A stretch of DNA of 56,899 bases from contig NZ_AKIV01000010.1 of assembly GCF_000282655.1 (NCBI RefSeq), positions 1 to 56,899 of the forward strand. The letters are read 5' to 3'. This document shows positions 42,300-50,800 of the stretch, piece after piece. Position 1 is the stretch's first letter; the number at the start of each line of letters is the position of its first letter. The notes beneath the pieces were generated by a model. It did not search any database and was not told where the DNA came from. It saw nothing but the letters and a program-made list of their open reading frames with translations. A program made the position numbers and the translations under genes. The DNA comes from Polaromonas sp. CF318 (lineage in GTDB: Bacteria > Pseudomonadota > Gammaproteobacteria > Burkholderiales > Burkholderiaceae_C).

Positions 42300-43271
42300 T
42301 CAGTCCAGCTTGGCGCCGGATTCTTTGACGACCGGTGCCCAGCGCGTGATCTCAGCCTTGATCAGCGCGCCCAACTGTTCGGGCGTTCCACCCAGCACGG
42401 CGGCACCCTGGTCACCGAGTTTTTTCTTGACGTCGGCGGTTTGCAGCGCCTTGTTGAGTTCGGTGTTCAGGCGCAGCACGATGTCTTTGGGCACAGCCGC
42501 GGGGGCCACCACGCCAAACCAGGTCACCGCCTCGAAACCCTTGTAGCCCGACTCGGCCACCGTCGGCACCTGCGGCAGGTCGTCCACGCGCTTGAGGGAG
42601 GTGACGGCGATGGCGCGCATCTTGCCGTTCTTGATATGGCCCAGCAGCGTGGGTACCGACGACATATACAGCTGCACCTGGCCGCCTATGACGTCGGTCG
42701 CCGCCTGGGCCATGCCCTTGTACGGCACGTGGATGAATTTGACCCCCGCCGTCTTCTGCAGCAGCTCGCTGGCCAGGTGGGCCACGGTGCCGTTGCCAGG
42801 GGACGCGAAATTGAGGGACCCGGGTTTGGCCTTGCTGGCATTGACCACGTCGGCCAGCGTCTTGTAGGGTGAATCGGCGGCCACCACCAGCACCAGCGGC
42901 GCGCTGGCCACCAGGCCGACCGGCGCCAGGTCCTTGACCGGGTCATAAGGCATCTTGCTGTAAAGCGCGGGGTTGATGGCCAGGTTGCTGGTTTGCCCCA
43001 GCGCCAGCGTGTAACCGTCGGCAGCCGCCTTGGCCGCGGTGTCCACACCCAGGTTGCCGCCGCTGCCGGGTTTGTTGTCAATGACAAACGTCCAGCCCAG
43101 CGTGGTGGACAGCTTTTGGGCCACCTCCCGCGCAATGATGTCCGTGCCCCCGCCCGCCGGGAAGGGCACGACCAGGCGGATCGGTTTGTTCGGATAGGCC
43201 TGCTGGGCCAGCGCGGGAATCGCCAGCATGGCGAGCAGGGCGGCCAGCAGGCCGCGGCGCAGAAAAATCAT
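42300..43271 (-). CDS. Tripartite tricarboxylate transporter (Bug/TctC) receptor
   Basis: This 323-aa protein is read from the ATG at 43271. The signal peptide is MIFLRRGLLAALLAMLAIPALAQ. Bug-family stretches are IRLVVPFPAGGGTDIIAREV, DNKPGSGGNLGVD and HVPYKGMAQAATDVIGGQVQ. It lies first in the minus-strand cluster with the RraA-like aldolase and dehydrogenase, divergent from the IclR regulator. It probably binds the carboxylate degraded by these enzymes. Confidence 0.88.
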   Translation of the reverse strand: MIFLRRGLLAALLAMLAIPALAQQAYPNKPIRLVVPFPAGGGTDIIAREVAQKLSTTLGWTFVIDNKPGSGGNLGVDTAAKAAADGYTLALGQTSNLAINPALYSKMPYDPVKDLAPVGLVASAPLVLVVAADSPYKTLADVVNASKAKPGSLNFASPGNGTVAHLASELLQKTAGVKFIHVPYKGMAQAATDVIGGQVQLYMSSVPTLLGHIKNGKMRAIAVTSLKRVDDLPQVPTVAESGYKGFEAVTWFGVVAPAAVPKDIVLRLNTELNKALQTADVKKKLGDQGAAVLGGTPEQLGALIKAEITRWAPVVKESGAKLD

Positions 43272-43334
43272 GAAATGTCTCCGTAGTTCTGAACTGACCC
43301 GCAAATTGTGATGCAGCGTTCCGTTTGTTAAAAT

Positions 43335-43360
43335 ACAGTTTCACCTGTCGCAACACAGTT
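43335..43360. promoter_or_regulatory. Direct repeat in the IclR-tctC intergenic region
   Basis: ACAGTT occurs at 43335-43340 and 43355-43360, 20 bp apart (about two helical turns), inside the 95-bp region shared by the two divergent genes and just before the regulator start. It is a candidate IclR-type operator; the motif is short, so this is tentative. Confidence 0.3.
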
Positions 43361-43366
43361 CATGTC

Positions 43367-44140
43367 ATGAGTGCATCCCCGCCCAACACCCCTGGCCCGG
43401 CGCCCGAAGAAGAATCCACCGGTGTCAGCGCAGTCACCCGCGCGCTGCGGCTGCTGGAGGCCTTTGGCACCAGCGATGCCCAGTTGACCCTGGCCGAATT
43501 GAGCCGCCGCACCGGCATGCACAAGACCACGGCCTTGCGCATCGCCCGCACGCTGGCTACCGACCATTACCTGGTGCAAAAGGAAGACGGCAGCTGGCGG
43601 CTGGGCCGGGCCGCCGGCTGGCTGGGCGCCTGCTACCAGGCGACCTTCAACGTGCATGAAGTGGTCGAGCCCGTGCTGCGGGAACTCACCATAGAGACCG
43701 GTGAAAGTGCCTCGTTTTACGTGCGCGAAGGCAACCAGCGCACCTGCCTGGCCCGGGTTGACGGGCCGCGCACCATTCGCCACCACGTGCGTGTCGGCAT
43801 CGGGCTGCCGCTGAACCTGGGCGCGCCTGGCCGGGTGATCCTGGCTTTTTCGGGCGAGCCCGGCGAGCCTTATGAAACGATCCGCCAGCGCGGCTACCAC
43901 CTGTCGCTCGGCGAACGCGAGCCGGAGGTGTCCAGCGTGTCGGCGCCGGTCTTCAGCATGGGATGGCGGCTGCTGGGTTCGGTCTGCATTTCAGGGCCCA
44001 CCTCGCGCCTGACGGAGCCGCGCCTGAAGGAGCTGGCCCAAACCGTGATCAAGGCGGCCAACCAGCTGTCCTATGCGCTGGCGGGAAGCCGCAAACCTGC
44101 GGCCGGGCCAGCGGGAGCTCCGGCCGCCTGGCATCCTTAA
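43367..44140 (+). CDS. IclR-family transcriptional regulator
   Basis: This 257-aa protein is read from ATG 43367; the frame extends upstream, but that part overlaps the promoter region. The N-terminal winged helix is VSAVTRALRLLEAFG, then LTLAELSRRTGMHKTTALRIARTL, and the C-terminal effector domain has RVGIGLPLNLGAPGRVILA and SVSAPVFS. It is divergent from the TctC/RraA/dehydrogenase cluster, which it probably controls. Confidence 0.9.
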   Translation: MSASPPNTPGPAPEEESTGVSAVTRALRLLEAFGTSDAQLTLAELSRRTGMHKTTALRIARTLATDHYLVQKEDGSWRLGRAAGWLGACYQATFNVHEVVEPVLRELTIETGESASFYVREGNQRTCLARVDGPRTIRHHVRVGIGLPLNLGAPGRVILAFSGEPGEPYETIRQRGYHLSLGEREPEVSSVSAPVFSMGWRLLGSVCISGPTSRLTEPRLKELAQTVIKAANQLSYALAGSRKPAAGPAGAPAAWHP

Positions 44141-44293
44141 GATCGTTGGCCCATCTGGTAATTGGAAGAATTACCCGCATTTACATCCCGGAAACCAAAG
44201 CGGCTGAACCAAAGCCCGGGCACCGCGCTCATACTGGGGACCTAGGGTTATTACTTATTAGCCTTGCGCTATCCGAGTCATTGAACCTATTGC

Positions 44294-44320
44294 TTAGCAC
44301 TCTCTCTAACAGAGTGCTAA
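44294..44320 (+). promoter_or_regulatory. CIRCE operator (HrcA-binding site) upstream of rpoH
   Basis: TTAGCACTC-N9-GAGTGCTAA is a perfect match to the CIRCE inverted repeat, 30 bp before the rpoH GTG. A TAATAT -10-like hexamer (44318-44323) overlaps its right arm, so HrcA binding would block the promoter. hrcA itself is at 11754-12773 in this window. Confidence 0.92.
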
Positions 44321-44350
44321 TATTTAGCACTAGAGAAAAGGAGTTCTGCA

Positions 44351-45313
44351 GTGTCATATGCTCTTTCCCCCCAATCGCTGACCGCTGCCGTGGCCGTGCC
44401 CCAGTCGGGCGCCGTCGCAGCCGTCAACCCTTGGTCGCTGGTTCCCCCACTGGGCAACCTGGACGCCTACATTTCCGCCGTCAACCGCCTGCCCATGCTC
44501 ACCCTGGAGCAGGAGCAGGAATACGCCAAAAACCTCAAGGAAAACAACGATCTGGACTCGGCCGGTAAGTTGGTGCTCTCTCACTTGCGCCTGGTGGTGT
44601 CGATTTCGCGCAAATACCTGGGTTACGGCCTGCCGCACGGCGACCTGATCCAGGAAGGCAACATCGGCCTGATGAAGGCCGTCAAACGCTTCGACCCGGA
44701 CCAGAACGTGCGCCTGGTGAGCTATGCCATGCACTGGATCAAAGCCGAGATCCATGAGTACATCCTGAAGAACTGGCGCATGGTCAAGGTCGCCACGACC
44801 AAGGCCCAGCGCAAGCTGTTTTTCAACCTGCGCTCCATGAAGCAGGGTTTCAAGGACGATGCCGACGTGGCGACGCACCGCGACACGCTGACCGAAGGCC
44901 AGATCGATTCCATGGCCAAGACGCTGAACGTCAAGCGCGAGGAAGTCATCGAGATGGAGCAGCGCATGTCGGGCGGCGACGTCCTGCTGGATCCCAGCCC
45001 CGGCGACGACGGCGAGGACGCCTTCGGCCCCATCGCCTATCTGGCCGACGCGACGCAGGAGCCGACCGCGCTGATGGAATCGCGCCAGCGCGACAACCTG
45101 GCCTCTGACGGCATCACGGCCGCGCTGGAAGAACTGGATCCTCGCGCCCGGCGCATCGTGGAAGAGCGGTGGCTCAAGGTGAACGACGACGGTTCGGGCG
45201 GCATGACGCTGCACGACCTGGCAGCCGAGTACAAGGTCAGCGCCGAACGGATTCGCCAGATCGAAGTGGCGGCCATGAAGAAGATGAAAAAGGTGCTGGC
45301 GGCTTACGCATAA
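44351..45313 (+). CDS. rpoH: RNA polymerase heat-shock sigma factor RpoH (sigma-32)
   Basis: This 320-aa protein starts at GTG 44351 with AAAAGGAG 7 bp upstream. Sigma-70 family regions are visible: LGNLDAYISAVNRLPML (1.2), GDLIQEGNIGLMKAVKRFDP (2.1-2.2), YAMHWIKAEIHEYILKNWRMVK (2.4/RpoH region) and the region 4 helix ADEYKV-type AEYKVSAERIRQIEV. It directs transcription of chaperones and proteases on heat shock. The CIRCE site indicates repression by HrcA, so both heat-shock circuits are connected. Confidence 0.96.
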   Translation: MSYALSPQSLTAAVAVPQSGAVAAVNPWSLVPPLGNLDAYISAVNRLPMLTLEQEQEYAKNLKENNDLDSAGKLVLSHLRLVVSISRKYLGYGLPHGDLIQEGNIGLMKAVKRFDPDQNVRLVSYAMHWIKAEIHEYILKNWRMVKVATTKAQRKLFFNLRSMKQGFKDDADVATHRDTLTEGQIDSMAKTLNVKREEVIEMEQRMSGGDVLLDPSPGDDGEDAFGPIAYLADATQEPTALMESRQRDNLASDGITAALEELDPRARRIVEERWLKVNDDGSGGMTLHDLAAEYKVSAERIRQIEVAAMKKMKKVLAAYA

Positions 45314-45360
45314 GCGAAGACGCATAAACAGGCCGGGCAAGCCCGCGCCGTGCTCCCCGA

Positions 45361-45392
45361 AAGCCCGCTCCCTCCAGGGTGCGGGCTTTTTT
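45361..45392 (+). terminator. Rho-independent terminator after rpoH
   Basis: AAGCCCGC (45361-45368) pairs with GCGGGCTT (45381-45388) around a 12-nt loop, followed by TTTT. It lies 47 bp after the rpoH stop. Confidence 0.85.
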
Positions 45393-45526
45393 GTGGGCCA
45401 TGCCTCCTCCTTTTGGCTTTCCGCTGCAATAAATTGCCGTTGCGCGCGCACACCACTTGAGCGAGGCACGCCAGGCCGGCGCAAATTTAGAAAGCTTTTA
45501 CCCGCGCGCAGTCGCACAATGAATTT

Positions 45527-47326
45527 GTGCTGATCTTTCACGCGCTCACCGGCAGGCCCGGACGCTTTCAGCAGTTCGTGCGCGCCATCCTCTGCAGCAA
45601 GGGCATCAGGGGAAGGGTGTTGGCGGTGTGCCTGCTGGCCGCCATGCCGGGATGGGCGCAGCAAGGCGCCGACGCGCGGTTGCCGGTGCTTCAGCTCAAT
45701 GCGCCCGACGGCCAGATCGAACTGGCCGAACACAGCCAGTTCTGGATCGATGCGACCGGCAAGGCCGTGCCGGAACAGGTGGAAGCCTGGGAGTACGACC
45801 TGCCGTTTGCGATGCGCCCGGCCGGCCACACCGCCATGCTGGAGGGCAAGGTGATGTGGGTGCGCTTTAATGCCATGCAACCCGACCTGTCGCAGCGCTG
45901 GGCGCTGGAAGTGAGCAGCGCGGGCGTGGACCGCGTGAGCCTGCATTACCGCGACGCCGCCGGGAACTGGGTCGAACAAAAGGCGGGCGACAAAATCCCG
46001 GTGAACCAGTGGCCGCGCCCCGACCGCTTTCCGGTCTTCGACCTGGATAGCGAGCAGACCCGGCCGGTCACCTATTTCATACGCGTAGAGCAGGCGCGCA
46101 GGCCATTTTCAGCGCCTCTTTATATCTACAAGCACCCTGCCCTGCTGGCGCAGCGCATGCAGGAGCAGTTCCTGCTGGGTGCCTACTTCGGCCTTGCGCT
46201 GCTGATGGCCCTGGTGGCCGCCGCCAATGCGGTGGCATTCAGGGACAGGAGTTTCGCGGCCTACGCCGTTTACATCGCCGCGCTGGCGGCGGCGCAAGCC
46301 GCGCTGCTGGGCATAGGCGGGCAATACCTGTGGCCGGACTCGCCGAGATGGAACGACCTTTCGGCCTTCCTGCTGCCGGTGCTGGCAACCTGCAGCGGCC
46401 TCTGGTTTGCCCGTGTGGTGACCCGCCCGCGCCAGTTCTCGGCCGTGCTGGACTGGCTGTCGCTCAGGCTGATCACCGTATTGGCGCTGCTGACGCTGCT
46501 GGACACCGCGCTCCCGACACGCGCGGGCTTCATCACCGTCACGGCCCTCATCGTCGCGGCCCTGGTGCTGATCTGCGTGATGGTGTTCATCGCCTGGCGA
46601 AGCGGTGAGCCCACCATGCGCTGGATCGCGCTAGGCTTTGTGCCGGTCGCGGTCGTGGTGCCCTTCCCCATACTGCGCGACCTGGGCCTGGTCCCGATCA
46701 GCTTCCTCACCCAGTACGGCCTTACCCTGGGCGCGGCGCTGGAAACGCCGCTGCTGTTTTACGGCCTGCTGCGGCGGGGCGCGCAGCGCCGCGAAGCCCG
46801 GGCGCGCGCCGCGGCGCTGGCGCAGACCGAGCCGCTCACGGGCCTGAGCAACCTGCACACCTTCGAGGCGCGGCTGCAGGAAGCCTTGCTGCGCTCCAGC
46901 CGCTACGGGCACCGCAGCGCGCTGCTGATGATTGAGCTCTCCAACCACGGCTGGTTCGCCAGGGAGCACGGGCGGCAGATCGCCGACTACGCGCTGGTGC
47001 TGGCGGGCTCCTGCCTGCGCAAGCTGGCGCGCGACATCGACATCGCCGCGCGCGTCGACGACAGCGAGTTTGCTCTGTTGATAGAAGGGCCTGTGACTGC
47101 CGCGCAGGCCGTGGCCGCGGCCACCCAGCTGGTGGCGCGTGCGCTACAGCCCTCGGACTTGCTGCCGGTGGGCTCGCACCTGAAGCTGCACGTCGCGATC
47201 GCCATGGTGCCGGACGCGCAGTGCGGCGCGCAGCCGGACGCGGCGCTGCACCTGGCCTATATGCTCAAGTCGCTGCGGGAGATGCCGGCCGACACGCGCA
47301 AGTCCATCAAGACGGTGAACTTTTAA
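45527..47326 (+). CDS. 7TMR-DISM membrane protein with degenerate GGDEF domain
   Basis: This 599-aa protein starts at GTG 45527. A signal segment ends WAQQ. A periplasmic 7TMR-DISMED2-type beta domain spans about 40-205, with seven hydrophobic helices at about 215-410, then a cytoplasmic GGDEF-like domain beginning TEPLTGLSNLHTFEARL. The active loop reads VDDSEF where GGDEF is expected, so diguanylate cyclase activity is unlikely. It may be a sensory or c-di-GMP-related regulator. It is convergent with sco, only 9 bp apart. Confidence 0.82.
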   Translation: MLIFHALTGRPGRFQQFVRAILCSKGIRGRVLAVCLLAAMPGWAQQGADARLPVLQLNAPDGQIELAEHSQFWIDATGKAVPEQVEAWEYDLPFAMRPAGHTAMLEGKVMWVRFNAMQPDLSQRWALEVSSAGVDRVSLHYRDAAGNWVEQKAGDKIPVNQWPRPDRFPVFDLDSEQTRPVTYFIRVEQARRPFSAPLYIYKHPALLAQRMQEQFLLGAYFGLALLMALVAAANAVAFRDRSFAAYAVYIAALAAAQAALLGIGGQYLWPDSPRWNDLSAFLLPVLATCSGLWFARVVTRPRQFSAVLDWLSLRLITVLALLTLLDTALPTRAGFITVTALIVAALVLICVMVFIAWRSGEPTMRWIALGFVPVAVVVPFPILRDLGLVPISFLTQYGLTLGAALETPLLFYGLLRRGAQRREARARAAALAQTEPLTGLSNLHTFEARLQEALLRSSRYGHRSALLMIELSNHGWFAREHGRQIADYALVLAGSCLRKLARDIDIAARVDDSEFALLIEGPVTAAQAVAAATQLVARALQPSDLLPVGSHLKLHVAIAMVPDAQCGAQPDAALHLAYMLKSLREMPADTRKSIKTVNF

Positions 47327-47335
47327 CGGGGCTGC

Positions 47336-47968
47336 TCAGGAGTTCTTCAGCAGCAGGCGGATGTCGGATGCCAGCGCCTCCGCGCCGCCGCCGTAGCGGT
47401 TGTACAGGCGTATGCGGCCCTTGCCGTCGAAGACATAGCTGCCCGCGGAGTGGTCCATGGTGTAGCTGCCGGGGGTCTTGCCGTCGACCTTCTTGTAATA
47501 GACCTTGAAGTCCTTGGCGACGTCCGGCAGTTGGGCCATGGTGGGGCGCAGCGCCAGAAAGCCCGGGTCGAAGTTGCCCATATAAGCCTTGAGCAATTCG
47601 GGCGTGTCGCGCTCGGGGTCGACGGTGATGAAGATGGCCTGCAGCTTGTCACCGTCGGGGCCCAGCAGTTTCTTGACCTGGGCCAGCTCGGCCATGGAGG
47701 TCGGGCAGACATCGGGGCATTGCGTGAAACCAAAGAAGACCACGACCACCTTGCCGGGGAAATCTTTCAGCGTGCGCACCTGGCCGTTGTGGTCAGCCAG
47801 CGTGAAACCCTGCGCATAGTCGGCACCGGTCAGGTCTATGCTTTTGAACTGCGGCTTGTCGGGCGCGCAGGCCGCCAGCAAGCCGGCCATGGCCGCGAGC
47901 GCGGCGCCGCCGGCCAGGGTTCGAATCGCGCCGCGGCGCGTGGGCGGCAAGGTGTTGGGGGTTTTCAT
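47336..47968 (-). CDS. SCO1/SenC-type copper chaperone for cytochrome oxidase
   Basis: This 210-aa protein is read from the ATG at 47968. A twin-arginine-like N-terminus (TRRGAIRTLAGGAAL) leads to a lipobox LAAC. The thioredoxin-fold copper site is CPDVC with a distal His in MDHSAGSYVF. SCO proteins deliver copper to the CuA centre of subunit II. It is the last gene of the oxidase cluster. Confidence 0.93.
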   Translation of the reverse strand: MKTPNTLPPTRRGAIRTLAGGAALAAMAGLLAACAPDKPQFKSIDLTGADYAQGFTLADHNGQVRTLKDFPGKVVVVFFGFTQCPDVCPTSMAELAQVKKLLGPDGDKLQAIFITVDPERDTPELLKAYMGNFDPGFLALRPTMAQLPDVAKDFKVYYKKVDGKTPGSYTMDHSAGSYVFDGKGRIRLYNRYGGGAEALASDIRLLLKNS

Positions 47969-47975
47969 GCGGGAT

Positions 47976-48896
47976 TCAGACAAGGTAGTGGTCCAGCAGC
48001 AAGGCCGCAAACAAGACCGAAAGGTGGATCAGCGAAAAACGGAAGGTCTTGCGCGCCAGCGCATCGGAATAGTTGCGCCACAGGCGCCAGCCGTACCAGC
48101 TGAAGCCTATGCTCAGCGCCACGGCGGCCACCAGGTAGAGCCAGCCGCTCATCTTGAAGATAAAGGGCATCAGGCAGGCGGGAAACAGCACCAGCGTGTA
48201 CAAAAACACCTGCAGACGCGTGAACTCGTTGCCGTGGGTGACGGGCAGCATGGGCAGGCCGGACTTGCGGTAGTCCTCGACGCGGTACAGCGCCAGCGCC
48301 CAGAAATGCGGCGGCGTCCAGAGGAAGATGATCAGGAACAGAATCAGCGCCTCGGGGCCGACCGCGCCCGTCATCGCGGCCCAGCCCAGCACCGGCGGCA
48401 TGGCGCCCGAAGCGCCGCCGATCACGATGTTCTGCGGCGTCATGGGCTTGAGGATCACGGTGTAGACCACCGCATAGCCGATGAAGGTGGCGAAAGTCAG
48501 CCACATGGTGAGCGGGTTCACCCACACATACAGGATCCAGGAGCCCAGCGCGCACAGCGCGGCCGAGAACGCCAGCGTGAGCGGATTGTTGAGCTCGCCC
48601 TTGGCCGTAGGGCGCCACGCGGTGCGGCGCATGCGCGCATCGATATGCTGCTCGACCAGGCAGTTAAAGGCCGCGGCGGCCCCGGCGACCAGCCAGATGC
48701 CGGCGCAGGCGATGAGCGCGAGCCTGATGTCGGGCCAGGTGGGAACGCCGGGAACGGCCAGCACCATGCCGATCAGCGCGCAGAACACGATGAGCTGCAC
48801 CACGCGCGGCTTGGTCAGCGCATAGAACTGCGCGAACTTCGACGGAACGTGGGGCGCGGCGGAAGCCGGGGCGGCGGACGGGGTGCTGGGGTTCAT
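47976..48896 (-). CDS. ctaB: Protoheme IX farnesyltransferase (heme O synthase)
   Basis: This 306-aa UbiA-family membrane prenyltransferase has the Asp motif [17 protein letters not shown] and the second site [18 protein letters not shown] [18 protein letters not shown]. Nine hydrophobic segments are visible. It adds a farnesyl group to heme b, making heme O, which CtaA converts to heme A. It follows ctaA by 9 bp. Confidence 0.95.
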   Translation of the reverse strand: MNPSTPSAAPASAAPHVPSKFAQFYALTKPRVVQLIVFCALIGMVLAVPGVPTWPDIRLALIACAGIWLVAGAAAAFNCLVEQHIDARMRRTAWRPTAKGELNNPLTLAFSAALCALGSWILYVWVNPLTMWLTFATFIGYAVVYTVILKPMTPQNIVIGGASGAMPPVLGWAAMTGAVGPEALILFLIIFLWTPPHFWALALYRVEDYRKSGLPMLPVTHGNEFTRLQVFLYTLVLFPACLMPFIFKMSGWLYLVAAVALSIGFSWYGWRLWRNYSDALARKTFRFSLIHLSVLFAALLLDHYLV

Positions 48897-48905
48897 GGGG
48901 AATCG

Positions 48906-50039
48906 TTAGGCATTCAATTTTGACGCATGTGGCGCGAGGGCCCCGCCGCGGCCGGAAAAGACCACGCCGCTGAGCACAATGACCAGGGCCGCGGCGCCGC
49001 CGGTATGCATGACCGCGGCCAGCAAGGGCCAACCCAGCACGGCGTTGCTGATACCCGTGACGGCCTGCAGCAACGTGAGCCCGGCCAGCCAGCGCGCAGG
49101 CGCACGAAACGCCGGCACGCGATGCAGAAGGAAAGCCAGCGCGAGAAACGCGGCAAACACCAGGTAGGCCGTGAGGCGGTGCACATAGTGGATGGCCGTG
49201 AGCGCCTGGAAGCTGATGTTGGCGCCGTCATGGCCCGCGCCCAGCTCGCGCCACAGCGTGAAACCCTGGCGAAAGTCCATGGCCGGCCACAGCGAGCTCT
49301 GGCAGCCCGGAAAGTCGGTGCAGGCCAGCACCGCGTAGTTGGTGCTGACCCAGCCGCCCAGAGCAATCTGCAACCACAGCAAGGCGAAGGCCGCCATCAC
49401 GGCCAGGCGCAGGCCCGCGGGAAGAACCGTGGCGCTGGCGCCGTGTGCCTGCGCGTACCGCGCGGCCTGCGCGCGCAGCAGCGCCAGCAACACCAGGCCG
49501 CCCAGCAGGTGCAGCGTGACGATGGCGGGGAATAACTTCATGGTGACGGTGAGCGCGCCGAATGCGCCCTGCAAGCACACCCAGACCAAGGTGGCGGTAG
49601 GCCACCAGGGCGAGACGGATATACGCCTGCGCTCCAGCCAGCTGGTCACCGCGAGGGTCAGGATCAGCACGCCGACGCCCGTGGCGAGGTAGCGATGGAT
49701 CATTTCAATCCACGCCTTGGAATGCGTGACCGGCCCCGTGGGCATCGCGGCTTGCGCGGCTTCGATGTACACCTGCGCACCGACCGGGCTGGCGCTGCCG
49801 TAGCAGCCCGGCCAGTCGGGGCAGCCCAAGCCCGAATCGGTCAAGCGGGTGAAGGCGCCGAAGATCACCAGGTCAAAGGTAAGGAAGAGCGTGACCAGCG
49901 TGAGCACGCGCAATCGCTGCGCTACCGGCGCATGCTTGTTGTGCGCCCACACCCAGGCCAGCGGCCCGAGCGCAACCACAAGGCCCATGATCATCAGGCG
50001 CAGGGCGGGGCTCAGGTCGTAGAGGACGGTACTGGACAT
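48906..50039 (-). CDS. ctaA: Heme A synthase (COX15/CtaA)
   Basis: This 377-aa membrane protein has about eight hydrophobic helices and the COX15 stretches GAFTRLTDSGLGCPDWPGCYG, EMIHRYLATGVG, HLLGGLVLLALL and IHYVHRLTAYLV, with the His residues that ligate heme. It oxidises heme O to heme A for the aa3 oxidase. Confidence 0.95.
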   Translation of the reverse strand: MSSTVLYDLSPALRLMIMGLVVALGPLAWVWAHNKHAPVAQRLRVLTLVTLFLTFDLVIFGAFTRLTDSGLGCPDWPGCYGSASPVGAQVYIEAAQAAMPTGPVTHSKAWIEMIHRYLATGVGVLILTLAVTSWLERRRISVSPWWPTATLVWVCLQGAFGALTVTMKLFPAIVTLHLLGGLVLLALLRAQAARYAQAHGASATVLPAGLRLAVMAAFALLWLQIALGGWVSTNYAVLACTDFPGCQSSLWPAMDFRQGFTLWRELGAGHDGANISFQALTAIHYVHRLTAYLVFAAFLALAFLLHRVPAFRAPARWLAGLTLLQAVTGISNAVLGWPLLAAVMHTGGAAALVIVLSGVVFSGRGGALAPHASKLNA

Positions 50040-50083
50040 GGTGTGATGTGAGATGAGATAGGCGTTAAACCGGCTTTGTCGGT

Positions 50084-50800
50084 TTAACGTCCTTCTTTAT
50101 CCCAGCTACTTGAGGCGCGCAACAGGCGCTCCAGGTCGCGCTTGGCCTTGGCCGCAGCGGCGGTATCCATGTCGGCCGGGAAACGCATCATCAAATTGCC
50201 GATGGGGTCGACCAGGTAGAGGTGGTCTTCCAGGCGCTTGCCGGCGGCGGGCTCCAGCCACTGCGCGAGTTCGGCCGGCGCCACGCGCAACACGGCCGAC
50301 GATGCCAGCGCCGGCAGCAGCGCATCGCGCACGGGCGCGTCGTCGGCAACCAGCCAGACGCGGTCCAGGCGCTCTTTTTCCTTGCCCAGCGATTCGCGCA
50401 GCTGGCGCTGGAAATACAGGTTCTGTTCGCAGCGCGCCTCACAGGCGCCACCAGCCACGCTGATCAGCAGCCACTGGTTCTTGAGCGCCGTCAGCGTGCC
50501 GGTGCGGCCGTCGAGCGCGCGTGTGGCCAGCGGCGGCAGCGGGCGCTGCGGGTCTATCAGATCGCCGAAGTTGCGGCGGCCTTCAGGACGGACCACGTAG
50601 TAAGTGAAATAGGAGGCGACCACCGGGGCGGCGCACACCAGCAGCACGGCCAGCATCTTCCAGCGGCCGGCGACGGTGTTCGGCTCGCGCGTGCTGGACT
50701 GGTCCAGCACGGGCATGGCATGCACGGTCAGGCCCAGGGGCTGGTCCTGCGGGGCCGGCGCGGCGGCGGGGTTGGAGGAGGTGTCAGGCGTTGGGGTCAC
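50084..50800 (-). CDS. Membrane-anchored thioredoxin-like hypothetical protein of the oxidase cluster
   Basis: This 238-aa protein starts at the GTG at 50800, which overlaps the SURF1 stop (GTGA). A Pro/Ala-rich N-terminus precedes one transmembrane helix (MLAVLLVCAAPVVASYFTYYV) and an outer domain. The stretch ISVAGGACEARCEQNLYFQRQL contains a CxxxC resembling the SCO copper site, and YLVDPIGNLMMRF resembles the SCO C-terminus. I infer a SCO-like assembly or redox role; the distal His of SCO is not obvious. Confidence 0.7.
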   Translation of the reverse strand: MTPTPDTSSNPAAAPAPQDQPLGLTVHAMPVLDQSSTREPNTVAGRWKMLAVLLVCAAPVVASYFTYYVVRPEGRRNFGDLIDPQRPLPPLATRALDGRTGTLTALKNQWLLISVAGGACEARCEQNLYFQRQLRESLGKEKERLDRVWLVADDAPVRDALLPALASSAVLRVAPAELAQWLEPAAGKRLEDHLYLVDPIGNLMMRFPADMDTAAAAKAKRDLERLLRASSSWDKEGR

